Shown here in pieces: positions 53,141-61,066 of a stretch of DNA of 64,000 nt (position 1 is the first letter of the stretch; each line of letters starts with the position of its first letter). This stretch comes from Casimicrobium huifangae (lineage in GTDB: Bacteria; Pseudomonadota; Gammaproteobacteria; Burkholderiales; Casimicrobiaceae). The translations under genes and the position numbers were made by a program. The notes beneath the pieces were generated by a model. It had not been told where the DNA came from and searched no databases. It saw only the letters and a program-made list of their open reading frames with translations. Location: positions 1,205,847 through 1,269,846 of the forward strand of contig NZ_CP041352.1 of the NCBI RefSeq assembly GCF_009746125.1, read 5' to 3'.

Positions 53141-54703
53141 TCAGCGCTTGCCGCCAAAGATCGATCCCAGCACCCCGCGCACGACGCGCCGCCCAACCTC
53201 GGAGCCGATGGCGCGCGCAGCAGACTTCATCGCTGCCTCACCGACCGTCTGCCTGCTGCGCGGCGAGGTCTTGCTGCCCAGTACATCGCCGATCATGCCG
53301 CCCATCTTGCTGAAGAAGCCGCCGTCTTCGGCAGGCGCCGGTGCGGCAGCGTCGCTTCCGGCGTCGGATGCGGGAGCGCTGGACTCGGCCGCTGTGTCGG
53401 GTTTGTTGCCGCCCATGCGGCTGGCGACGCGACCCGTGAGGTGCTCGTAGGCACTCTCGCGATCCTCGGTTTTGTCATACACACCAGCGACCAGCGAGTT
53501 CTTCACCAGCGCCTCACGCTCGGCCGGAGTTACCGGCCCAATGCGCGATGACGGCGGGAGCATCCAGGCACGTTCCACCGGATTGGGGCGACCTTTCTCG
53601 TCGAGAAACGACACCAGCGCTTCGCCGGTCGCGAGCTCGGTGATGACTTGCTCGGTATTGATTTTCGGATTTGGGCGGAACGTCGAGGCGGCCGTGCGCA
53701 CGGCCTCGGCATCGCGTGGTGTGAATGCACGCAGCGCATGTTGCACGCGGTTGCCGAGCTGGCCAAGCACCACGTCGGGCACGTCGAGCGGGTTCTGGGT
53801 GACGAAGTAGACGCCGACGCCTTTTGAGCGCACCAGACGCACCACCTGCTCGATGCGCGCGCGCAGCTCGGGCGGCGCCTCGTTAAACAGCAGGTGCGCC
53901 TCGTCAAAAAAGAACACCAGCTTCGGCTGATCGGGGTCGCCGACTTCGGGCAGGCTCTCGAATAGCTCCGACAGCAACCACAACAAGAATGTCGCGTAGA
54001 TGCGCGGGCTGTTCAGCAGCTTGTCAGCGGCGAGAATATTGATCACGCCTTTGCCATCCACGGTCTGCATCAGATCAGAAAGATTGAGTGCCGGCTCGCC
54101 GAAGAATTTCTCGCCGCCCTGCGATTCCAGCGTCAGGATGCCACGCTGGATGGCGCCGATGCTGGCACCGGAGATGTTGCCGTAGTGCAGCATGTACTCC
54201 TTCGCGTTCTCGCCCGCATGGGCGAGCATTGCGCGCAGGTCTTTCAGATCAAGCAGCAACAGACCCTTGTCGTCGGCGATCTTGAACACCGCGGTCAGCA
54301 CGCCACTTTGGGTGTCGTTCAGGTTCAGGATGCGGGACAGCAGCAGCGGCCCCATCTCGGCAACCGTGGCGCGCAGGGGATGACCCTGCTCACCAAACAC
54401 GTCCCAGCAGGTGACCGGGAAGGCCTCGTTGGCATAGCCGGTGAGCTTGAGCAGGTTCACGCGATCGGTGACGCGCTGGTTGCCCCCGCCTGATTGCGAC
54501 AGCCCGGTCAGATCGCCCTTCACGTCCGCCATGAACACCGGCACGCCAAGCCTCGAAAAACCCTCCGCTAGCACTTGCAGGCTGACCGTTTTGCCGGTGC
54601 CGGTGGCGCCAGTAATCAGGCCGTGCCGGTTGCCGAGTTTCGGCAGCAGCATCAGGTCGGCATTGGTATCGGTGGTGCGGGCGACGAGGAAGGGATTGGC
54701 CAT
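53141..54703 (-). CDS. HerA-like (YjgR/DUF853) ATPase
   Basis: 520 residues from Met at 54703 (MANPFLVARTTD; three more codons are open). Walker A GATGTGKT lies near residue 34, Walker B KLVFFFDEAHLLF near 262, and VYFVTQNPLDVPD near 298 carries the sensor. The Ala/Pro/Asp-rich linker (about 435-465) and the basic Gly-rich tail ending SIFGGKR are typical of this group. HerA/FtsK-type ATPases pump DNA or remodel complexes; YjgR itself is uncharacterised. The gene converges on the astacin gene and diverges from the dehydrogenase. Confidence 0.85.
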   Translation of the reverse strand: MANPFLVARTTDTNADLMLLPKLGNRHGLITGATGTGKTVSLQVLAEGFSRLGVPVFMADVKGDLTGLSQSGGGNQRVTDRVNLLKLTGYANEAFPVTCWDVFGEQGHPLRATVAEMGPLLLSRILNLNDTQSGVLTAVFKIADDKGLLLLDLKDLRAMLAHAGENAKEYMLHYGNISGASIGAIQRGILTLESQGGEKFFGEPALNLSDLMQTVDGKGVINILAADKLLNSPRIYATFLLWLLSELFESLPEVGDPDQPKLVFFFDEAHLLFNEAPPELRARIEQVVRLVRSKGVGVYFVTQNPLDVPDVVLGQLGNRVQHALRAFTPRDAEAVRTAASTFRPNPKINTEQVITELATGEALVSFLDEKGRPNPVERAWMLPPSSRIGPVTPAEREALVKNSLVAGVYDKTEDRESAYEHLTGRVASRMGGNKPDTAAESSAPASDAGSDAAAPAPAEDGGFFSKMGGMIGDVLGSKTSPRSRQTVGEAAMKSAARAIGSEVGRRVVRGVLGSIFGGKR

Positions 54704-54808
54704 GAAAATCAACTCAAGCAGATCGGGAATGCTGCTGCGTACTGTAGCGGTTTTACCGATCGAAATGCCGCGTCGGAGGCCGTCTGTCGTGATATCCGAT
54801 AATTGAGC

Positions 54809-54824
54809 TTAACGTTAACGTCAA
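54809..54824. promoter_or_regulatory. Near-perfect palindrome upstream of the dehydrogenase gene
   Basis: TTAACGTTAACGTCAA is symmetrical at 7 of 8 half-site positions about GTTAAC. It lies 24 bases before the start of a short-chain dehydrogenase of fatty-acid or branched-chain catabolism. It resembles the type of site bound by LiuR-like MerR regulators of those pathways; that link is inference from shape and context. Confidence 0.4.
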
Positions 54825-54847
54825 TTGAGAGCGGGAAGGGGAGCACA

Positions 54848-55600
54848 ATGGATCTTTCGGGCAAGGTAGTGGTCGTCACCGGCGGTGCGTCGGGGTTGGG
54901 TGCCGCGACCGCGCGTGCGGCGGCGGCCAAAGGCGCCAAGGTGGTGATTGCCGACATTCAGGACGGCACCGCCGTTGCCGCTGAGTTGGGCGGCCAGTAT
55001 GTCAAGTGCGACGTCACCAACGAGGCGGACGCCAAGGCCGTGGTTGCAGCGGCGGTTGCGCTGGGTGAACTGCGCGGCCTGATCAATTGCGCCGGTATCG
55101 GTACGCCGCAAAAGGTGGTCGGCAAGGAAGGCCCGAGCGGTATCGCGCAATTCAGCAAGGTGGTGGCGATCAATCTGATCGGCAGCTACAACCTGATCAA
55201 TCAGGCCTCGGCCGCGATGCAGGCGCTGCCAGCGCTGGCGGATGGCGAGCGCGGCGTCATCGTCAACACGGCGTCGGTGGCTGCCTTCGACGGCCAGATC
55301 GGGCAGGCGGCCTACGCTGCCTCGAAGGCCGGGGTCGTCGGCATGACGCTGCCAATCGCCCGCGAGATGGCGCGCTTTGGCATTCGCATCATGACCATTG
55401 CGCCGGGCTTGTTCGAGACCCCGATGATGGCCTCGCTGCCCGCCGAAGTGCAGGCAAGTCTCGGCGCGTCGGTGCCGTTCCCGCCGCGCCTCGGCCGCCC
55501 GACGGAATTTGCAGCAATGGCAATGCATATCTTTGACAACACCATGCTCAATGGCGAGGTGATTCGTCTGGACGGCGCGATCCGGATGGCGGCCAAGTGA
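54848..55600 (+). CDS. Short-chain dehydrogenase, 3-hydroxyacyl-CoA dehydrogenase type 2-like
   Basis: 250 residues from ATG at 54848 behind AAGGGGAG. Motifs: [12 protein letters not shown] (nucleotide binding), [25 protein letters not shown], a catalytic Ser in [10 protein letters not shown] and YAASKAG with catalytic Tyr and Lys. The segment [14 protein letters not shown] and the terminal [12 protein letters not shown] match the HSD17B10-like 3-hydroxyacyl-CoA dehydrogenases. It probably works in beta-oxidation or isoleucine breakdown using NAD. It starts its own transcript from the promoter region containing the palindrome at 54809. Confidence 0.85.
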   Translation: MDLSGKVVVVTGGASGLGAATARAAAAKGAKVVIADIQDGTAVAAELGGQYVKCDVTNEADAKAVVAAAVALGELRGLINCAGIGTPQKVVGKEGPSGIAQFSKVVAINLIGSYNLINQASAAMQALPALADGERGVIVNTASVAAFDGQIGQAAYAASKAGVVGMTLPIAREMARFGIRIMTIAPGLFETPMMASLPAEVQASLGASVPFPPRLGRPTEFAAMAMHIFDNTMLNGEVIRLDGAIRMAAK

Positions 55601-55616
55601 CGCATTGGTCCGGCAG

Positions 55617-55636
55617 GCGGGCGACCAGTCGCCCGC
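55617..55636 (+). terminator. Strong GC hairpin after the dehydrogenase gene
   Basis: GCGGGCGAC-CA-GTCGCCCGC: a perfect 9-base stem 17 bases after the stop. There is no T tract, so it may act as an RNA-stabilising or Rho-assisted end. Confidence 0.45.
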
Positions 55637-55655
55637 GTCCGGAGACCGATGCGTC

Positions 55656-55695
55656 ATCCCGGACCAGCGACACGAAGTGAGCGCCGATCCGGGAT
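55656..55695. repeat. REP-like palindrome
   Basis: ATCCCGGA at the left and TCCGGGAT at the right enclose 24 bases. The TCATCCCGGA...CCGGGATCCA layout is that of REP-like hairpins scattered through many proteobacterial genomes. Confidence 0.45.
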
Positions 55696-55739
55696 CCAGC
55701 ACGTAGCCCGCGAGCAACGCGAGCAAATTCCGTGAAGCA

Positions 55740-56480
55740 GTGAAACTCCAGCAAATCCTGTTCAGCCAGGGCTTTGGCACCCGCCGCCAGTGTGATGCGC
55801 TGATCGACAGCGGCGCCGTCAGCGCCGCCGGTCAGGTGCTGCGAAGCGCCAGCGCCGACATCGCTACGGATGGCCTGGTGCTCACCATCGGTGGCGAGCA
55901 CTGGCCGTTTCACGAACGCGCCTACGTGATGCTGCACAAGCCTGCGGGCTACGAGTGCTCGCATGAACCGAAGCACTGGCCCAGCGTCTACGAACTGCTG
56001 CCGCTACCGCTGCGGCAACGGCCGACCAAATCGGCTGTGAACGGCGTGCAGGCAGTGGGGCGGCTGGATCAGGATACGACCGGCTTGCTGATTCTCTCCG
56101 ACGACGGCCAGTTCATTCATCGCATGGCGTCGCCGAAGCATCATGTGCCCAAGGTTTACGAGGTCACCACCAAGCACGCAGTGACTGAGGCCGATGTCGA
56201 TGCCTTGCTGCACGGTGTGGTGCTCAATGACGATCCGGTGCCGGTTGCTGCGGCGGCGTGTGAGCGCGTAACGCCCACGCATTTGCGGCTGACACTCACC
56301 GAGGGCAAGTATCACCAGGTGAAGCGCATGATCGCGGCCGTTGGCAACCGCGTGGAGGCGCTGCATCGCGCACAGATGGGTGGGCTCGTGCTCGATCCGG
56401 TGCTCATGCCCGGCCAGTGGCGTTGGCTGACCGCCGACGACCTGGCGAAGCTGCGACGCGAAGCCCCGCCAGACAAATAG
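55740..56480 (+). CDS. rsuA: RsuA-family 16S rRNA pseudouridine synthase
   Basis: 246 residues from GTG at 55740. An N-terminal S4-like RNA-binding domain (KLQQILFSQGFGTRRQCDALI) is followed by the RluA/RsuA catalytic domain with the Asp in AVGRLDQDTTGLL, the YVMLHKPAGYEC segment and GKYHQVKRMIAAVGNRV. Normal length for RsuA, which modifies uridine 516 of 16S rRNA; RluE/RluF-type specificity is the alternative. It converges on the MaoC gene. Confidence 0.8.
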   Translation: MKLQQILFSQGFGTRRQCDALIDSGAVSAAGQVLRSASADIATDGLVLTIGGEHWPFHERAYVMLHKPAGYECSHEPKHWPSVYELLPLPLRQRPTKSAVNGVQAVGRLDQDTTGLLILSDDGQFIHRMASPKHHVPKVYEVTTKHAVTEADVDALLHGVVLNDDPVPVAAAACERVTPTHLRLTLTEGKYHQVKRMIAAVGNRVEALHRAQMGGLVLDPVLMPGQWRWLTADDLAKLRREAPPDK

Positions 56481-56492
56481 GCGCGAGGTCGC

Positions 56493-56948
56493 CTACGAAT
56501 AGGCCCGCGACACCAGCTCGGCAACACAGGCAGGTTTGGCGTGGCCTTCCATCTCGATGGTGCATTCCCAGGTCATCTGCATGCCGCCTTTGATCTCCTC
56601 GATGGCGGCGAGCTTGAAGCGGCCACGCACCCGCGAGTTCACCTTCACCGGTGCCATGAAGCGCACGCGGTTGGTGCCGTAGTTCACGCCCATCTTGACA
56701 CCGGTGTACTCCATGCAGTTGTCCTTCAGCATCGGTACCAGCGAGAGCGTCAGGAAGCCGTGCGCAACGGTCGCGCCGAATGGTGACTCCTTCGCGGCGC
56801 GCTCGGGATCAACGTGAATCCACTGATGATCGCCGGTCGCCTCGGCGAACCGATTGATCCGTTCCTGACTGATTTCCACCCAGTCGGAGACGGCCACTTC
56901 AAGACCAAGCCAGGTGGTGAGCGAGGGGAGTGCGAGGCGGGTTTTCAT
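56493..56948 (-). CDS. MaoC-like (R)-specific enoyl-CoA hydratase
   Basis: A 151-residue single hot-dog domain with the hydratase-2 motif: ATGDHQWIHVDPERA followed by PFGATVAHGFLTLSL, giving the catalytic Asp and His. It adds water to trans-2-enoyl-CoA, giving the R-3-hydroxyacyl-CoA that feeds polyhydroxyalkanoate or lipid pathways. It lies 24 bases downstream of the alpha/beta hydrolase gene on the same strand, so they are probably co-transcribed. Confidence 0.85.
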   Translation of the reverse strand: MKTRLALPSLTTWLGLEVAVSDWVEISQERINRFAEATGDHQWIHVDPERAAKESPFGATVAHGFLTLSLVPMLKDNCMEYTGVKMGVNYGTNRVRFMAPVKVNSRVRGRFKLAAIEEIKGGMQMTWECTIEMEGHAKPACVAELVSRAYS

Positions 56949-56972
56949 GAGCGAGAGTGTACCGGCGTCGCC

Positions 56973-57887
56973 TCAGACCGTTGCGCCGGTCAATTGCTGA
57001 TGATGTTCTGCCACAAACCCGCGCAGCACCGCATTGACCTCATCGGCCCGCTCGCGGGCGACCCAGTGCCCGGCGCCGTCGACATGATGCAGTCGCAGAT
57101 CCGGCACCAGCGTCTCGATGCCGTCGAGCAGTACCGGCCGCAGCGCCGGGTCGCCGGTGCCCCAGATGATTTGCGTCGGCACTGTCACGCGAAACTGTTC
57201 GGGCTTCAGCGCGGCGGCGACGGCGGCTGCGCGCCCCGGTTCGTCGGCGGTGTCCGGGTGCAGCGGCGAGGCCCGGTAGTAGTTGCAGCCACCGGTCAGC
57301 CCGCGTTGCCAGCATTGACGGTAGGCCGCGCGCTCGGCCTCGCTCATCGGGTCGAGCATGGCGAGCAGGCGGGCAAAGTTATCCTGTGCCAGTGCTGTTT
57401 CCGCGCCGGGTCGTCGCAGCCAGTTCATGTATTCACTGGCGGCGATCTGCGCCGGGTCGTGTGCGAGCGCGCGGGCGAAAGGGATCGCGTGCGGCGAGTT
57501 GATGATGGCGAACTTGCGCATCAGCTCCGGGCGTTGCGCCGCCAGTCCCCAGGCGACGGCACCACCCCAGTCGTGCGCGATCACGGCGTGCACCGGGGCG
57601 CCGAGCGCATCGATCACGGCCACCAGATCGCCGATCAAATGCGCCGCCTTGTAGGCGCCGACGTCGGCTGGCTGCGACGACAGATTGAAGCCGCGCAGAT
57701 CGATCGCCACGCAGCGGTAGTCGCGGGTGAACTCGGCGAGCTGCCGCCGCCAGGTGAACCAGAACTCCGGGAAGCCGTGCACGAAGAGCAGCGTCGGTGC
57801 GCCCGCCGGCCCGCCCACCTTGGCGTGCAGGCGAATGCCCGGTGCGGTGTCGAAGTATTGCGATTCCAGGTTCAGCACGTCGTCCAT
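56973..57887 (-). CDS. Alpha/beta hydrolase, epoxide/haloalkane-type
   Basis: 304 residues from Met at 57887 (MDDVLNLESQYFDT); 14 more codons are open. The oxyanion segment HGFPEFWFTWRRQL and the nucleophile elbow IAHDWGGAVAW, with Asp rather than Ser, are those of epoxide hydrolases and haloalkane dehalogenases. Acid and base follow in WGTGDPALRP and VDGAGHWVARER. Soluble FAE-type epoxide hydrolase is most likely; dehalogenase is less so. Paired with the MaoC gene. Confidence 0.8.
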   Translation of the reverse strand: MDDVLNLESQYFDTAPGIRLHAKVGGPAGAPTLLFVHGFPEFWFTWRRQLAEFTRDYRCVAIDLRGFNLSSQPADVGAYKAAHLIGDLVAVIDALGAPVHAVIAHDWGGAVAWGLAAQRPELMRKFAIINSPHAIPFARALAHDPAQIAASEYMNWLRRPGAETALAQDNFARLLAMLDPMSEAERAAYRQCWQRGLTGGCNYYRASPLHPDTADEPGRAAAVAAALKPEQFRVTVPTQIIWGTGDPALRPVLLDGIETLVPDLRLHHVDGAGHWVARERADEVNAVLRGFVAEHHQQLTGATV

Positions 57888-58076
57888 CGCCGCAATGTAG
57901 AGCATTCCGGGCGCCGCCATGGTCTGCAACAGCCGTGCGCCGCCTGCGGCTGGCGAAGCGGCGATGCCATTGGCGCCCAGCTTATGCGATTCATCGCACG
58001 CCAGTGGCGCGGTAAACGCCCTTGCGCAGAATTCGTCTCACTGCGATGTCGCAGTGCTCTTTCGGGGGACCGACAC

Positions 58077-58439
58077 ATGAATCCGCTCAACATGCTCTTC
58101 AACAACCCGGTGTCCGATGTCATTCGCGCCGTGGTGATGCCGTTCAAGTTCATCTTCGTCGTTGGCCTCTGCTGGTTCATCAACTACATGACCTTCACTG
58201 GTACGTGGTGGGTCAAGTGGGTCGCATTCGGCATGGGCATCGCGGTGCTGGTGGCCTGGGCGCGGTTGATCAAGTCGCTGTTTGTGGTCGCCATCGTCGC
58301 CGCCATTGGTTACTTCATCTACAAGCGCTACGGCGCCGAAGCGAAGGCGAAGTACGACAGCTGGCGCAACGAAGGCACGCCGAAGCAGCCGGCTGAAGCC
58401 ATGCAGTACGCGCTGGAAGGCAAGCCGGCGTCGGCGTGA
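58077..58439 (+). CDS. Small membrane protein of unknown function
   Basis: 120 residues from ATG at 58077 behind GGGGGA. Three hydrophobic helices (about 17-37, 44-60 and 65-82) are followed by a charged tail (KRYGAEAKAKYDSWRNEG). The frame is open far upstream, but that is a shadow of the hydrolase. No family is recognised. A GTGGGCAAC hairpin follows 13 bases after the stop and may end its transcript. Confidence 0.65.
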   Translation: MNPLNMLFNNPVSDVIRAVVMPFKFIFVVGLCWFINYMTFTGTWWVKWVAFGMGIAVLVAWARLIKSLFVVAIVAAIGYFIYKRYGAEAKAKYDSWRNEGTPKQPAEAMQYALEGKPASA

Positions 58440-58452
58440 GGCTTGGGGGCGC

Positions 58453-58472
58453 GTGGGCAACACGTTGCCCAC
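58453..58472. repeat. GTGGGCAAC hairpin (REP-like)
   Basis: GTGGGCAAC-AC-GTTGCCCAC is a perfect 9-base stem followed by CCTACG. A related hairpin occurs at 63056. Similar GTGGGCA palindromes recur in many proteobacterial intergenic regions. Confidence 0.5.
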
Positions 58473-58568
58473 CCTACGCTCGGATGGCATGCGGCTGCGG
58501 AATGCGAGCCGCGCACCGATAGCGGTCAACACCTGGCTTGAACGACAGCGCTTTGTCGCAAAATGCGT

Positions 58569-58731
58569 AGGAAACGCTGAACAAGTCCCTCACGAGCCGC
58601 GCATCGCCGGAGTCGGGCGGCTGGCTTCGTTGCAAAGCCTCGTCGTAGCCCCGCTACGACTGCGTTTTGCGCCTCGCCATCCATCCCGATCCGCCGCGCG
58701 CAGCTTCGCGGCGACTTATTCAGCGTTTCCT
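58569..58731. mobile_element. MITE of about 163 bases with 19-bp terminal inverted repeats
   Basis: The left end AGGAAACGCTGAACAAGTC and the reverse complement of the right end AGGAAACGCTGAATAAGTC agree at 18 of 19 bases. There is no coding capacity inside; an internal GTCGTAGC/GCTACGAC stem is present. The ends resemble the terminus of the IS5-family remnant at 42905-43151, so this is probably a non-autonomous derivative moved by an IS5-type transposase. Confidence 0.7.
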
Positions 58732-58791
58732 TTGATTGGCCACACGGATCCCCTCCCGCGTGGCCGCGGCCATTTTCCAAGGAGACATTTG

Positions 58792-59409
58792 ATGAAGCTC
58801 TACTACAGCAACGGTGCCTGTTCGCTTTCCCCCCACATCGTGCTGCGTGAATCGGGCTTGCCGTTCACGCTGGTGCGTGCCAGCACCAAGACGCACGCGC
58901 TCGACGACGGCACCGACTATTACACGATCAACCCGAAAGGCTCCGTCCCGCTGCTTGAGCTTGACAATGGTGAACGCCTGAGTGAAGGCCCGGCCATCGT
59001 GCAATACATCGCCGATCAGGCCGCAGGCAAGAACCTCGCCCCTGCCAACGGTACGTTCGAGCGCTATCGTGTGCAGGAATGGCTCAACTTCATTACCAGC
59101 GAGCTGCACAAGGGCTATTCGCCGCTGTTCCGTCCCACCACGCCGGAGGACTTCAAACCGGTGTTGCGCGAGCTGTTGCTGAAGAAGTATGAATTTGTTG
59201 ACGCAAAGCTCGCCGGCAAGCAATACCTGATGGGCGACAGCTTCACCGTGCCGGATGCTTACCTGTTCACGGTGACCAACTGGGCAAAACACGTCGGGCT
59301 CGACCTTTCCAAGTTTGCCAACCTGCAGGCGTTCATGGCGCGCATGTCGGCCCGCCCGGCAGTACAAGCGGCGCTTGAGGCCGAAGGTCTGGTCAAGAAG
59401 GCCGCGTAG
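58792..59409 (+). CDS. Glutathione S-transferase (beta-class type)
   Basis: 205 residues from ATG at 58792 behind AAGGAGA. The thioredoxin-like half begins MKLYYSNGACSLSPHIVL, with Cys10 in the beta-class position; NPKGSVPLLEL and SEGPAIVQYIAD bind glutathione. The helical half has YLMGDSFTVPDAYLFTVTNW. It conjugates or reduces with glutathione in the cytoplasm. The MITE ends 60 bases upstream and may contribute to its promoter. The next gene's GTG overlaps the stop by one base. Confidence 0.9.
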   Translation: MKLYYSNGACSLSPHIVLRESGLPFTLVRASTKTHALDDGTDYYTINPKGSVPLLELDNGERLSEGPAIVQYIADQAAGKNLAPANGTFERYRVQEWLNFITSELHKGYSPLFRPTTPEDFKPVLRELLLKKYEFVDAKLAGKQYLMGDSFTVPDAYLFTVTNWAKHVGLDLSKFANLQAFMARMSARPAVQAALEAEGLVKKAA

Positions 59410-59828
59410 TGAGCACCGCTGCCACGCCGCTGAGTCCGGCTGCCGAAGCCACGCTGGCGGCGTGGCACGCGATGATCCGCTCGCGCGACACCAGCGGCCT
59501 GCCAGCGCTGCTGGCGCCGGACGCCGTGTTCCGCTCGCCCGTCGCGCACAAGCCCTACGCGGGCGCGCCGGCCGTCGCGCTGATCCTGCAAACGGCGGAG
59601 CAAGTGTTCTCGAACTTTGCCTATCACCGCACGCTGGTCAGCGAGGATGGCCATTCGGTCGTCCTCGAATTCAGCGCCGATGTCGGCGACAAGTCACTCA
59701 AGGGCATCGACATGATCCGCTTCGGGGCCGACGGCAAAATCGTCGAGTTCGAAGTGATGGTGCGGCCAGCCAGCGGCGTGCAAGCACTGGGCGAAGCGAT
59801 GGGCGCGCGGCTGACGGGGCGCGTGTAG
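59409..59828 (+). CDS. NTF2-like (SnoaL-type) small protein
   Basis: 139 residues from GTG at 59409, which shares one base with the GST stop, so the two are translationally coupled. It has the cone-shaped NTF2 fold pattern: LAAWHAMIRSRDTSGLPALLAPDAVFRSP, HRTLVSEDGHSVVLEFSADV and GIDMIRFGADGKIVEFEVMVRP. Members include ketosteroid isomerase-like enzymes and pure binding proteins; no catalytic residue can be assigned. Confidence 0.75.
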   Translation: MSTAATPLSPAAEATLAAWHAMIRSRDTSGLPALLAPDAVFRSPVAHKPYAGAPAVALILQTAEQVFSNFAYHRTLVSEDGHSVVLEFSADVGDKSLKGIDMIRFGADGKIVEFEVMVRPASGVQALGEAMGARLTGRV

Positions 59829-59856
59829 GCGAGAAAGCTGATTGGCTTTTTGGTGA

Positions 59857-59950
59857 AACCCTTATTCAATAAGGGCTAACCAGTAGAAAACGCCAAATAT
59901 CGACTTTGCGACTAATGCGGCTGTAGCCCCTATGAAATGGGCTTTCTAGC
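59857..59950 (+). repeat. Dispersed intergenic repeat, copy 5
   Basis: CCCTTATTCAATAAGGGCT, then GAAAACGCCAAATATCGACTTTGCG, then AATGCGGCTGTAGCCCCTATG. It aligns closely with copy 3 read on the other strand. It lies in the 233-base gap before the terminator at 60007. Confidence 0.65.
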
Positions 59951-60006
59951 CGAAAGTTGATGCGCAATGCGGCTGATGTACGCCGTGCTACGGCGCCTCT
60001 GAAAAG

Positions 60007-60046
60007 CAAAAAAGGCCCGCGCCACTGGCGTCGGGCCTTTTCTTTT
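60007..60046 (-). terminator. Bidirectional terminator of the crystallin-like gene
   Basis: AAAGGCCCG at 60011-60019 pairs with CGGGCCTTT at 60032-60040, flanked by A and T tracts on both sides; an inner GCC/GGC pair shortens the loop. It begins 16 bases beyond the stop of the minus-strand gene ending at 60062. Confidence 0.8.
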
Positions 60047-60061
60047 GTCGAGGAGGGAGCG

Positions 60062-60886
60062 CTACTGACGCGGCTCGCCCAGTCGGTTGACCAGAATCGT
60101 GCGTCCCGGCGGGTAGCTCATCTGGATGTAGTGATCCTGACCACGGAAGTTGTAGGTCACCTCGTAGTAGGAGGCCTGACCGCCCACGTTCTCGCAACGA
60201 CGAACGTTGCGCGAGTAAGGCAGGCTGCCGCCGCCAGCGTTGGCACCGATCGCGGCACCAGCAACTGCGCCTGCCGCCGTCGCGGCGTCGTTGCCGCGAC
60301 CGCTGCCGACCTGATGACCCAGCACGCCGCCAATGATGCCGCCGATGATTGCCGCGCCCACGTTCGGGTTACCCGAGCCCGGCACCGCCTGCTGCTCGTA
60401 CCAGCAGCGCTGCTCGCCAGTGCCGCTGATCGCGCGCACTGATGTCACCGGCGCTTCGAAGACCTGCTCGTTGGGGCGCCGGTAGTAGCCGTAGTTCGGT
60501 GCGCCCTGTGGCGGCGCCGCATCCCAATTGCCTTCGCCGCGCCGGTACGGGCGCACGGAGGTGATGTTGTCCTGCATGCCGAGCGACTCCAGCGAACCGT
60601 AACTTCCCGGCTGCAGCACCACGCAGCGGCCACGGAAGTTGTCGTCTTCGCAGACCAGCCAGGTGCCGTTGTCAACGTAGGCAGACGACGCGATGTCATT
60701 GAAACCGTTGGCCTTCAGATTGGGGACGCGCGAATTGATGGTGACCGCACGGCCACGAAAGCCATCGTGTTCATAAAGCGTGACACCGGCGTGGGCGAGC
60801 CCGGCGGCGAGTACGCCAGCCAGTGCCAGCAGGGCGCGCGGTAGCCAGCGTGAAGTGCAGCGGCGGGCGGTGGAATTGAAATGCAT
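60062..60886 (-). CDS. Exported beta/gamma-crystallin protein with glycine-zipper segment
   Basis: 274 residues from Met at 60886, chosen because AAGGA lies nine bases upstream of it (the frame has an earlier Met at 60904). A signal peptide (LPRALLALAGVLAAGLAHA) is followed by two beta/gamma-crystallin Greek-key halves (VTLYEHDGFRGRAVTI; WLVCEDDNFRGRCVVLQPGSYGSL). A glycine-zipper 2TM segment (VGAAIIGGIIGGVLGHQVG, then AGAVAGAAIGANAGG) comes next, with a short C-terminal beta domain. Similar fusions are periplasmic or outer-membrane associated and possibly calcium-binding. Confidence 0.8.
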   Translation of the reverse strand: MHFNSTARRCTSRWLPRALLALAGVLAAGLAHAGVTLYEHDGFRGRAVTINSRVPNLKANGFNDIASSAYVDNGTWLVCEDDNFRGRCVVLQPGSYGSLESLGMQDNITSVRPYRRGEGNWDAAPPQGAPNYGYYRRPNEQVFEAPVTSVRAISGTGEQRCWYEQQAVPGSGNPNVGAAIIGGIIGGVLGHQVGSGRGNDAATAAGAVAGAAIGANAGGGSLPYSRNVRRCENVGGQASYYEVTYNFRGQDHYIQMSYPPGRTILVNRLGEPRQ

Positions 60887-61066
60887 CGGGCAAATCCTTC
60901 TCATGTTCAGTGAAGCGCTATCAGTGTATGCCCGCGGGATGGGCGTTGCATGCCTCTGTCATGGTGGCCATTGCGATGTTGTCGTACAACTGCTCGACGA
61001 AGTGCTACGCTTCAGCCAACAATGGCGACGCGCCACACTCTTTCCGGCGCTTCCACAGGAGGAACC

